Assembly (NCBI GenBank): GCA_003254885.1
Contig: QANT01004507.1
Span: forward strand, 1-26,680
Direction of reading: 5' to 3'
From: Purshia tridentata
Taxonomy: Eukaryota; Streptophyta; Magnoliopsida; Rosales; Rosaceae
DNA: 26,680 nucleotides
This document shows, one piece after another, positions 1-9,468 of this stretch (position 1 is its first letter; the number at the start of each line of letters is the position of its first letter). Below the pieces are notes generated by a model that searched no databases, was not told the DNA's origin, and was given only the letters and a program-made list of their open reading frames with translations. Both the position numbers and the translations under genes were made by a program.

Positions 1-1433
1 TTAAATAAAAAAACATTATTCCTATTCTCTTTAAATATATATAATTTTATTATTTATCTTATTTTATTTAATTATATACACCAGACAAAGCGTAAATAAA
101 ACGTGAAGTATAAATAAACATTAATTTTAATTTTTGTACTATATCCAGATACAAAAAAATACATATTATAAACTTTTTATTGTTTTTGAAACTAATCCTA
201 ACATTCTTAAATCTTTTTTTTTCCTCCTATGTTAAGTAGTTTGAGGAATTGAACAAGTTATAACTTACAAGTACAACCATGCTTCATAGAAAGTAGAAAG
301 GCTTAAGTGGAGAGCGGAAGGTAGAATTACAAAAAAAATATTAAATTGTCTATTTTGTTTTTATTATTATTTATAGATGTAAAATTACAAAAATAATGAT
401 ATGAAAGTATTAAAAAGAAACAAGTAGGGAGTAATCCACATGAATAACTTTAATAAAAAAAATCCACATTAAAAAAAGGAGGAGGAGGGGAAGGTGCGTG
501 GTCGGTAATAATGTAATGCGGTAGGTAGTATGGTATGACAGTAGGGTCCGAGTCCCGTGAGCAGCGAGGCGGAAGAAGATGATGTATGTATGCGAGCATG
601 TCTCATGTATGGCATCTCTGATATATGATGCATGCATGCGTGTTGTGTCCCTACTTACTTTACTTTTGTGTGACTTTGTCTTTGTCTGTCAGTGTCAACT
701 GCCTAAATGTCACGTTCAGTCTGTCAGGTAAGAAATCTAAGGCACCTTACTTTTTACAGTTTTTCTTTTACTGTGGATTTTGGATTTTAGAAGCCCTGAA
801 GCGACGGGTCTTCAGTATCAGTAGTAGTCCCCCAACTATTCGCAGCGGGGTTTGTGGGCTACCTTTCAATTCAATAACATGGATATTGGAATCTCAAACA
901 AACCTCAATTCCCCATCTAAACTAAAAAAGGATAACAACATATATGATTGAAATATCTTAATATATTTGGTCCAAATTAATTTAAGTAAGAAAGTTGGTA
1001 ACGGTGAAGGGAAAGGGTAAAATTAAAAGTGATTAAAAGGCAGAGTACCAGAGTCTTAGAGTGACAGTGAAGCCTCAAAGCATTTGCCTTTGCCGCAGGG
1101 TTATGGGCCAAGCAGGTCCAGTGGGCTCGTGGATCGAGGTAATATTTGCCGGGCCTTGGCCTTCAAATGTAAAAATAAGAAGAACGAAATACATGTAAAA
1201 CATACATGGGCGCATGAGTATTCCATAAAGTTAAGCATAGACAGCGCCGTATAGACACACTACACAAGATTTCAGTACGAGAGAGAGAGACATAGAGACC
1301 GGTAGATAGAGGTTTGCCTCAGGAGTCCCAACTGCGCGCACTGAATCCCATAATTAAATTAAGCTCAAGCCTTGCCCTCCAACTCTCTCTCTCTTTCTCT
1401 TTCTCAAGAGTTAATTTGGAGCTAAAACTAAAA
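1..1433. other. AT-rich intergenic spacer, upstream region of small gene
   Basis: No convincing coding region is visible. The first 400 bases are very AT-rich. Open frames at 410-637 (-) and 625-951 (+) have low-complexity or biased translations without recognisable domains, so I treat them as chance. Two TGGGCY-type motifs (TGGGCCA at 1104-1110, TGGGCT at 1122-1127) lie about 310-330 bases before the small gene at 1434 and could be part of its promoter. A purine (GA) run near 1280-1290 and a pyrimidine (CT) run at about 1384-1405 lie where a 5' leader would be expected. Confidence 0.5.
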
Positions 1434-1634
1434 ATGGGTGTGAATGTGATTGAGTTGTGTCTTGATCGTAATGGGGTGATTGCGTGTGGGAAGAGCTGGT
1501 GTTGGAGGGTTCGAGCAGAGATTAGGAGGCAATCTGTGTTCAAGCAACACAAGATGAAGAGGTTCAGCTGCCACTATGATTCCTTCACTTATGCTCTCAA
1601 CTTTGATAATGGCAACTTTGGTTTCTTTTGCTAA
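1434..1634 (+). CDS. Probable small conserved plant protein, 66 residues, function unknown
   Basis: A 66-residue open frame starts at the first in-frame ATG (AAAAATGGG context, good for a plant start) and ends in TAA. The protein opens MGVNVIELCLDRNGVIACG, has a basic, tryptophan-containing middle (KSWCWRVRAEIRRQ, about residues 20-33) and ends in an aromatic segment (YDSFTYALNFDNGNFGFFC). The mix of a Trp/Arg-rich core and a YDxxxYALNFD tail looks like a constrained peptide, not random frame, and I have an impression of similar small plant proteins, but I cannot name the family. There is no signal peptide, membrane segment or known domain. The CT-rich stretch just upstream fits a plant 5' leader. 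It might instead be one exon of a longer gene, although the stop codon follows the conserved-looking tail directly. Confidence 0.5.
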   Translation: MGVNVIELCLDRNGVIACGKSWCWRVRAEIRRQSVFKQHKMKRFSCHYDSFTYALNFDNGNFGFFC

Positions 1635-2523
1635 TCCACTGCCTTAATTAGCAACCAACGTACTACCTACCTACTAATTAATTTTCGTCCATCGCTATTC
1701 GCAACCTAGCTCTCAGCCGCAGCAACCAACGGCAGTTAAAAGCGTGTACTTGAGCCAGCTAGCTTTATTTAATATATTACTTTTTTATGTCAGAGATTAA
1801 TGGATGTGATTATCGCTTTTAGGATTAATTAGCCTTAAATACAGATAAGACATGATGCAACAAGTCTCAATTTGATGAATTGCCTTTTAACTAAATGCTG
1901 TTGCATCACATTCAAATGCATTGTCAAAAGAACATCCAGTCCTGTGTAGTTTTCTTTCCAGTAATTTTGTCGATATGTTTTTCTACTTTGCCACCATTAT
2001 TTGCCAAGAACAGGAACAAAAAAGAGATGTGGAACAATACGTACTGCTGGTGTGTGCGCCATAATTGTTCCCTGCATATATGTAACAATATGGATTTGAC
2101 CTCCACGTTAAGAAGAATCGGAGATTACTACTACTTTCATTATACATACATGCATATATGCCATGAATACTATTTATCCACACCAAATATTACTACATAA
2201 TAATAATAATAATAGTAATAATCAAAATGATTATTTTACCTTTTCTTTATCACTAGTTTATAGATCTCCACATTTACAAAAGCTATACTAATTGTCATTT
2301 GTGAGAGTCTTAGACTTGTAGATAAGGAAGATCCAGCAAAACGACAAATAAGGGATGCACGAGAAATACAGAGATATATTTTTGGATTAGCATTTTCAAT
2401 TGGCCTTGCTTTCAAATTGTGCAACCACTCTGTTCCAATCAAAGATAGGACAGAATTAATGGACGAAACTTGATTCGGGTCTTTATAAATTTTGGAGTTG
2501 GTTGCACGAAGGTTTCTATCTTA

Positions 2524-2606
2524 GGCCCAACGGCCCATCAAAGACCAAAAGAAAAAAGCCCAAGGGCCCATCAAAGCAAAGTAAGAAGAAAGCAGCCCAA
2601 CGGCCC
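2524..2606 (+). promoter_or_regulatory. Cluster of GCCCA (site II-like) motifs, three imperfect repeats
   Basis: Three related units read GCCCAACGGCCCATCAAAG (from 2525), GCCCAAGGGCCCATCAAAG (from 2558) and GCCCAACGGCCCTT (from 2595), spaced 33 and 37 bases apart. GGCCCA/TGGGCC is the core of site II elements, which TCP-family factors bind in promoters of plant genes active in dividing cells. The cluster is about 310-390 bases before the HMG-box start codon. That fits a growth-linked chromatin gene, but binding is inferred only. Confidence 0.5.
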
Positions 2607-2830
2607 TTTCACAAGGTAAGTGTAAGAAGAGACGTTAAATCTACACCGTCAATAAAGACAAATTGAAAAACAGACGGCAGCAGATTAGGCAAGTCAGCGA
2701 TCCGCGCCAAAACATAGACGCAGTCCTCCCAACGCCAAATGATAAAGAAATAGCGGGATTCTAAATTTCTAACTGTTTTGGCGGCAACCAATTTTCCCTC
2801 TTGGGGATTTCTACAAAGTTAAAACTCAAA

Positions 2831-2848
2831 TATATATAGATATATATA
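2831..2848 (+). promoter_or_regulatory. TATA boxes of the HMG-box gene
   Basis: Two adjacent TATATATA tracts (2831-2838 and 2841-2848) lie about 65-80 bases before the ATG at 2914. This spacing would allow transcription to start around 2865-2880 and give a short leader of about 40 bases ending in a GAAGAAGAAGAAGGAGAAAG purine run. Confidence 0.45.
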
Positions 2849-2913
2849 ATTCATTGCGTTGGCTTCACTTCATTTTCATTCAACGTTCATAGAAGAAGAA
2901 GAAGGAGAAAGAA

Positions 2914-4482
2914 ATGGGAGGTGGGTCAATGAAATCGAACCCAACAAAGGCAAGGAAGAGAGTGGAGGCCACAGAGGAGTCTAGTGGAACTTCCCTTGTT
3001 CGTGGCAAGGATGGCAGTGCCTTTGCTCGATGGTACCCATCCCTTCTTCTATTCTCTTTGTTTTCGCTTATAAGTTATAATTTTCGTTTCCTCTGGGCTT
3101 TAAATTTCATTTTTTGGCTTTCCATGTGACGTTACTTGTATTTCATTGTGTTCTGCTTGAATAACAAAATAATAATAATAAGGAAAAACCCAAAATTATT
3201 GGTGTTGGATTTTTTATGGTAGGTTCTGTTGGACAAAGCTTATACTTTGTAGATCTGATTCTGTCTGTATTTCAGGGTTTCTCTTGTTAGTTTGTATCCG
3301 AAAGATTAATCAAGAAAATATATATTAAATAAGTAAATTGTGGGTTATTTTGCAGCGAGGAGTGCAACAAGGATGTGCCAGTGGCACTGATCAGCATGCA
3401 CGATTGTAGCCTTGATGCCAAAATCAAGATGCACTTGGGTGGGTTTTTTGTTGTGTGACTTGTTTGTGAATATGATTTGGACTTGGTTTGATTTGTTTGA
3501 TATGTTCAGAGTCTCAAGTTGTGGAGAAGCCCACTGAGGTGACTAAGAAATCTTCCACAGAGAGGTATTCCTTGTTTCCATTTGAGTGGCTTTGTACGAT
3601 TTATGTATCTTCTGATATTGCTGTATGAATGTTTTCTGCAGACCAAAGGCAAAGAGAGCCAAGACAGATAAGAGTGTGAAGAAGGGAAAGGATCCAAATG
3701 CGCCCAAGCGCCCTCTCACTGCCTTCTTCATCTTCTTGTAAATTACATCTCAACTAATATCTCTCTATCTGTATGTGTGTGTGTTTTTTGTGCGTGTGAG
3801 ACAGATTGGGAGAAAAAATCAATTATAATAAAGCATTGAAGTAGATGTATGTATAATGTTGCATTACAGGATTGATTTTAATTGGGGGCTTCATTATATT
3901 TCAGGGATGATTTCAGGAAATCCTACAAGGAGGCTAATCCTGATTCCAAGAGTGTTAAAACGGTAAAGTGTTTTGGATTTCAGCATTCCTATTAATATAC
4001 CATAGTTGGATTGATTTCGGAATTAATGATGTTTCTTAAAATGGTCTTTAGGTTGCAAAGGAGGGTGGTGAGAAGTGGAAGTCTATGAGTGATGAGGTTG
4101 GTTTTGTTTTGTTTTTCCTTTTCTGGTCTTGTTTTGTTATCTCCAACTAATATGGACTGGAAATGATAAACGTCATAAACTTTATCTGATCCTCTTTGCA
4201 TATTAAACTCTTTTAGGAGAAGAAGCCTTATGTAGATAAAGCTGCTGAGCTTAAAGCTGAGTATAAAAAGTCCTTGGAGAGTGATGATGCAGAAGATGAG
4301 GATGTAAGACTCTCACTGTTGCTCATTGTCAAATCTCAAACCATAGTCATTTTTGGAGTTGTTATTAGTGTTGCTTTTGTTGAGTTTTGGCTTTGATGTG
4401 GTTTATTCAGGGTGAAACTGGAGAAGTTCCGGAGAAAGAAGCTTCAGAGATGGAAGTGGAGGAAGTATCTGATGGGGAGTAG
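2914..4482 (+). CDS. HMG-box chromatin protein (HMGB6/7-like), 204 residues, 8 coding exons
   Basis: Coding exons: 2914-3032, 3356-3438, 3510-3564, 3642-3737, 3905-3962, 4052-4096, 4217-4303, 4411-4482. All junctions are GT-AG and the frame closes to 615 bases. The HMG box (about residues 102-172, DPNAPKRPLTAFFIFLDDFR through EKWKSMSDEEKKPYVDKAAE) binds and bends DNA without sequence specificity in the nucleus. Before it lie basic patches (KARKR near 12-16; PKAKRAK near 87-93) likely to be nuclear-targeting or DNA contacts. The tail after residue 172 is acidic and short. The conserved segment RCEECNKDVPVALISMHDC (residues 39-57) is typical of the plant HMGB6/HMGB7 branch and places this gene there, not with HMGB1-5. 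It carries Cys40, Cys43, His55 and Cys57 in zinc-finger-like spacing. The start is the first ATG of the leader. It converges on the LRR gene, with 680 bases between stop codons. Confidence 0.92.
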
Positions 4483-5162
4483 CACAGTAGGACTTTTTTG
4501 AAGTTTGGATTCTTGTAAATTCTGAGGCTGTTTTTATTAGAGGGGGAAGATATAGATTGTTGGGTTTCCTGGAAACATTTAAATAGTAGCTCAGTTTTAT
4601 TTTCATAGATTCTTAATGCTAATTCACTGGTTAGCAATTGTCCAATCTCTGCTTTTGTGTGATGATGGCAGTTTTTGTTGATCCATGCTGCAATATGAAA
4701 CGTTCACTGTCTACTTACACTGGTAAAACAATCAACAATGGATACTTATGTATGCACTTTAATGTCATGCGGGATTGGAAGTTGGAATTGATGGTGGAAA
4801 TTTTCTTTCCCTGGCATTTCTAGTTTCAAAGGGCATTGAAAAATTGGCTGTTATGATTCAATCTATTTGTGATGGCAGTTTGAGATTATATGTTGTGATG
4901 GCTTCCCTTCTTCTGTCTTCTTTGGGTTATGATGTTAATGATTCTTATTTCATTCATAAAAAAAGATTGATCTTTTTTTTAAAGTATGGAAATAGTGTTT
5001 TTTAAATTATATAAGCAAGAAAATTGATGAATAAGATAATTATGTAAATAGATAATAATTTAACTAGTTTTTAGCTCTTGTAGGAGACATTCATTCTATT
5101 TCTTATATCTCATGAAAATGCTCATATGGTATGAACAAATATTGGGCAATTGAGTCAGCATC
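4483..5162. other. Convergent intergenic region, 3' ends of HMG-box and LRR genes
   Basis: This spacer holds the 3' untranslated regions of the two converging genes. The open frames at 4638-4823 and 4775-5005 (+) overlap each other in different frames and show no domain, so they are probably chance. No transposon ends or structured RNA were recognised. Confidence 0.5.
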
Positions 5163-6971
5163 TTACTGGCTCACTTTGGCTTGTTTCTTTCCCCTACAAG
5201 GTGGCATAGGCTTGCCACATAAGCACAAATTGTGAAGATAAGCAGCTGCTGGAAAAATGTTGAACGGTCTCCCTTGGGGGATCTCTCCACATAATCTGTT
5301 TGCCCTGAAGCTTGCGTGTCTCAGACCTTCAATCCCTAAGAAGCTATTTGGGATTTTTCCTGTGAGCGCATTGATGGACAGGTCGAGCCATTGAAGTTTC
5401 ACCAACAAGCCCAAACTTGTTGGAATAGTGCCTGTTATATGGTTCCTGGAGATATCAAACTTTTCAAGTTCAATCAGGTTTGAAACCGAATTGGGGATGT
5501 GGCCAGCAATCTTGTTGCTTCCTATGTTGAATACTTTCAGCCTTGAGCCTTCTCTCAACTCTGGAATGCCACCTGAAATTTGATTGTTTGATACATCCAA
5601 AACCTCCAAAAAGCTGCTTGCCCTGCCGTTTAAGATTGTTGAGAGAGATCCCATGAGCTGATTTGAGTGTACGTCTACGGAAGAAATGGTGCCTGGCAAA
5701 TTGATTTCTGAAAGATTAAACTTCAATTGGTTTTTTGAGAGGTTGAGGTTCTGCAAGCTTGACATGTTGGTGAAGAAGTTTGAAATTCCATCAGTAAACT
5801 GATTATCAGATAGGTCTATGGAGTTCAAGGAATCCGGTTTTGAAAATCTTGGGAGGGTTCCTCTTAATTGACAGCCAGCAAGATGAACATCTCTAAGCTG
5901 TCTGCTTCTGATCCAATCTGGAACAGCCCCTAAACTGAGATTGTTGTAAGACAAGTCTATTGACAGCAGAGAAGGAATGCCCCTTGCAAGGGTCTCTGGT
6001 AAAGGGTCTAAAAACCCATTTCGAGATAAATTTAGGTACCAGAGGTTGTGCAATCTTGAAATGGATACAGGAATATGACCGGTAAGTCGATTAGAGCTCA
6101 ATGAAAGACTGGTAATGGATTTTAGACCGCCAATCTGGACTGGAACTATCCCTGTGAGTTGGTTATGGTTTAGGGAGAGGTCCAAAAGCTTGGCTAAGTT
6201 GAACAGGGAAATAGGCATTTGACCAGATAACCTGTTATTGGAGAGGTCAATGAAAGTAAGGTTTTGAAGCTGCCCTATAGAATCTGGAATTAGCCCAGAT
6301 AACATATTGAAGCTAAGATCAAGATACTGCAAAGCATGAAAATTTTGAAAAGTGGGTGGAATTGGACCTGTCAGGAAATTTCTCGCTAAATTAATTTGGA
6401 CAAGATTTCTTAGACTCCCCAGGGTTGGGGGAATCTGCCCCCTGAAATGGTTGCCACTGAGTGAGAGACTCTGGAGCAAGGACAAATGACCTAAACCAGA
6501 AGGAATGTTCCCTCCAAGGGAATTGTCTTCTAGGGCCAGTTGGGTGAGGTGAGTAAGCTTGGAGAAGCTCTCAGGAATTGGACCAGTGATTTGTTTCAAC
6601 CCACTTATTACCATTACCTCCAAGAAATTCAAATTGCCCAGAGAAGGGGAGAGAGTGCCCTTCATGTAAAGCCCAGTGTCCCTATCAGGTCTCTGCAACT
6701 GCAACACAGTAACTCTCCCACCTGGGCTGCACTCAACACCTTCCCAACCTCCTCCACAGCAGTCTGTGCCTGGCACCCATGAAGAGAGAATATCTGTGGT
6801 GTCCTTGGTGATTGCGTGCTTGAAGCTGAGAAGGGAAGCTCCATCTGCTTCTGAGCAAACATGGGTACTGGTAGTTGTTTGAGAGGAGGACACAGAGAGC
6901 ACACAGACACAATAGAATGATAGTATTGGCATTAGGTTGGAAACCCATCCCCATCTGATGAGGAGTGGCAT
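5163..6971 (-). CDS. Secreted leucine-rich-repeat protein, 602 residues, no kinase or membrane anchor
   Basis: A single uninterrupted frame. The N-terminus has a hydrophobic stretch (about residues 10-30, LMPILSFYCVCVLSV) that looks like a signal peptide; a start at Met14 is possible. Next comes an LRRNT cap with Cys39, the WVPGTDCCGGGWEGVEC motif (about 65-81) and then about 19 LRR units of 23-25 residues with the plant extracellular pattern LxxLxLxxNxLxGxIP. A cysteine-rich cap closes it (CLCGKPMPPC, near 583-592), followed by a short basic tail. There is no membrane helix or kinase after the cap, so the product should be an apoplastic LRR protein, not a receptor kinase. The general architecture resembles the DRT100/FLS2-ectodomain type of plant LRR proteins, but it is much longer than DRT100. 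Such proteins act in pathogen sensing, cell-wall interaction or as receptor partners; the ligand is unknown. No frameshifts are seen. Confidence 0.88.
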   Translation of the reverse strand: MPLLIRWGWVSNLMPILSFYCVCVLSVSSSQTTTSTHVCSEADGASLLSFKHAITKDTTDILSSWVPGTDCCGGGWEGVECSPGGRVTVLQLQRPDRDTGLYMKGTLSPSLGNLNFLEVMVISGLKQITGPIPESFSKLTHLTQLALEDNSLGGNIPSGLGHLSLLQSLSLSGNHFRGQIPPTLGSLRNLVQINLARNFLTGPIPPTFQNFHALQYLDLSFNMLSGLIPDSIGQLQNLTFIDLSNNRLSGQMPISLFNLAKLLDLSLNHNQLTGIVPVQIGGLKSITSLSLSSNRLTGHIPVSISRLHNLWYLNLSRNGFLDPLPETLARGIPSLLSIDLSYNNLSLGAVPDWIRSRQLRDVHLAGCQLRGTLPRFSKPDSLNSIDLSDNQFTDGISNFFTNMSSLQNLNLSKNQLKFNLSEINLPGTISSVDVHSNQLMGSLSTILNGRASSFLEVLDVSNNQISGGIPELREGSRLKVFNIGSNKIAGHIPNSVSNLIELEKFDISRNHITGTIPTSLGLLVKLQWLDLSINALTGKIPNSFLGIEGLRHASFRANRLCGEIPQGRPFNIFPAAAYLHNLCLCGKPMPPCRGKKQAKVSQ

Positions 6972-7272
6972 TTTGGGAGGTGGGTCACTTGCTGTTGAAT
7001 GAATGTGGATTCAGATGTGAAAAAATTGCAGAAAAATTTCCAATTTCCAGAATGGAAGTTGAGATCTGACAGCCTGACAGGGGATTTTAGTATGAAAAAG
7101 TTGAAAAAAGTTGGAGAGAAAGCAGAGACATGGGTTTATTCTATTCCTTGAGGACAGGACTTCACGTAGACAAGAAGGTTTGATGATGAAAAAGATGGTC
7201 GAAATTTCATATACATAATGGTATGTGGTTCAGTGGTTGGCTTGGGTTCCTGTCTCAACACACTGTCTCTCT

Positions 7273-7280
7273 TATTTATA
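7273..7280 (-). promoter_or_regulatory. Likely TATA box of the LRR gene
   Basis: On the minus strand the sequence reads CTATAAATAAGAGAG, a good plant TATA box, about 300 bases before the ATG at 6971. This implies a leader of roughly 270 bases. It is the best-placed TATA match in the spacer, but the start of transcription is inferred. Confidence 0.45.
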
Positions 7281-9373
7281 GTAATTAGTAAGTAACCAAA
7301 AGGAAGACAAGGGAATTGTAATTTTTGATGAATTTAAAGACTTTCACATGTAGAATTGTGACCGTTTGATGATCACGAGGATCCTAGTTGCAGTTTGAAC
7401 GTTGGAGCGCACTAGATTCAAATTCTGCTACCTTTTCTCTGTTTCTTTTACAAATAAATCATCCTTATTTTGCTCCTCCACGGCTCTCCACTGCTCCAGT
7501 CCACAAGTTTCATGCTCCCTTCCAGTTACAATCATTTCATCTTTTCATAAAAAAAAACAATCATTAATTCTTCTTCTGCCCAATTAAAATTTAAAAGAGC
7601 TGTATATATTTTACAAATAATCCAATTCTTTTCTTTCAAATTTAATCAATCTGCGGGTAACATTTCTACTTAACCCACCATTCTTTGATCATCAAAATCT
7701 TTGGAAAAGTTTTCTTGCCTTGTACGCCTTTTAAGTTGTGCTACTTTAATGCATTACATTTCGCAAGAGTTGAGGTTTTCTTTGAATATCAAATGACAAT
7801 AAAATCCACGAGATCATAGATTGATCATCAGTGTTATAATTAGCATAATTAAGCAGGAACAAATAATTGGAAACTAACTTTTGGCACTTGCCAACTAAGC
7901 TGGAACACTAAATCCATGCAACATTTCTAACGGTAAAATCTATCTTTTAATAGCATGAAAATGACATTAATTTTGAAAAATAAATATAATATTTAAAACT
8001 TTATGCCTAGTACGTACTATCGCTTTAATTTTTCTGCTTCCAAGTTCCATATATATGTACCCGGCCTGTTAATCGATCTTTTAATGATGTGGTTTTTTAA
8101 TTTTTGCATGCAGTGAAAGAAAATATATTAAGAAAGCTATTTCATTTAATTTTTTTAAAAATATTCTCATATAAAGAAGATTTTTCAAATAGATATTACT
8201 TGTGGGATTCATTATGCTTGCTTAGTAGTTTAATAATCAAAATCATCTCTTTTTTATGTCTCAATTCAAAAAAATTAAGAATCATGAAAGACTAGACAAA
8301 TTAAAAACCATTTGATTATCTTATTAAATGATTATATTAGATCGAACAGCCTGCCGATGTTGTTAATTAATAAAATGCCTTTGCTTGCAATTACTTTGGC
8401 ATGCAGTTAATGATCATCTAATTGATGGAGTCAAAATATATGTCCAACTTTAATTATTTCGGGAGAAGTTTGTCAATTCGGGTTGATTTGTTCATGATCG
8501 ACTTATAGCTGCTAGTACTCGAGGGCATTGGCTTCATAAGGGCCTCAACCTCAAGGGACCTAATCCCTTATCAAGCCATTAGCTCTCTTTCTCATCAATT
8601 CAATTGGAAAACAAAACCATATTTAATACTATAATTAATATTGCTATAGCTATCATTTGGGTTGGACATATGGTATCAAATTATCAACCATCAAAATGAA
8701 AAAGATAAATAAAGCTAATTATTTGTAATGGAACATGGAATTAAATAATTAATTAATGCTAACCACGACAATTTAAATAGTGAAACAAAAAAAAGAAAAT
8801 GACATTCTTTACGCGCATGTTAATGAGTTGTGGTAGTGAGTGAAAGGGAGTAAAGTAAATTAAGGGGCATGGAGATGGGTGGAGGTATTTCTTCATTTCT
8901 GGTGCCTCGTGGGGTCTGACCTGTAACTAGTTAATTAGCACTGGTTTGTTTGGCAGAATGATGTGATCTATGTTTTGTTTTTTTTGCGATTTATCAAAAA
9001 CTAGGACCGAACAAGAATTAAATTAGGTTGCGTTGATTGCGGTCTAAAGGGTATTGGCCCCGTCCGAGCATGGAATTATGGATCCACAATGTTGACTATA
9101 TCGCTAGCCAGCTACGAACTATGAATCTTTTTGCTCAACTGGAAAATTAGATTTTGGTCCCCAATCGTCCAAATTGGTGGTTGAGACTTAGAATAGAGGG
9201 TCCTAGAGGGTCCTACTCCTACACTTTATAGTTCACAACCCCTACCATACAATCATGTCCAAAGTGTTTATATTATTCAGCGCATAATGTAACCTGACAC
9301 CAAATATATTATTATGTCTACTAGAACACCCAGAAAACATAGAGTCATGTATGTCCTGAAATTAACTTTCCGA

Positions 9374-9427
9374 CATATATATATATATATATATAGGACA
9401 AGAAAGTAGGAAGTAGGAAGTAGGAAA
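9374..9427. repeat. (TA)n microsatellite followed by AGTAGGA x3
   Basis: A run of alternating AT of about 22 bases at 9374-9396 is followed by three head-to-tail copies of AGTAGGA (about 9405-9425). They lie just downstream of the stop codon of the minus-strand gene ending at 9469, in its likely 3' untranslated region. Confidence 0.75.
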
Positions 9428-9468
9428 ATGAAAGTACGAAGTTGGTTAGTAGATGAGAAACGATCCAT

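Larger units (their letters stand above)
1635..2913. other. Intergenic spacer and HMG-box gene promoter region
   Basis: AT-rich DNA with no supported gene. Short open frames at 1895-2200 (+), 1924-2106, 1983-2186, 2236-2442 and 2609-2791 (-) have no recognisable domain. A short (TAA)n tract lies near 2198-2220. The right-hand 400 bases hold the GCCCA-motif cluster and TATA boxes of the HMG-box gene, listed separately. Confidence 0.5.
6972..9468. other. Intergenic spacer between the LRR and HD/TPR-like genes
   Basis: About 2.5 kb of AT-rich DNA. The first 310 bases are the LRR gene leader and promoter on the minus strand. Open frames at 7402-7587 and 8104-8295 (+) and 9277-9468 (-) have low-complexity translations and no domains. 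No RNA gene or transposon ends were recognised. A (TA)n microsatellite and a short AGTAGGA repeat lie near 9374-9427 and are listed separately. Confidence 0.5.

Noticed and set aside
625..951. 108-codon plus-strand frame near the left edge
   Set aside because: The translation has no domain or recognisable motif and biased composition; there is no supporting context.
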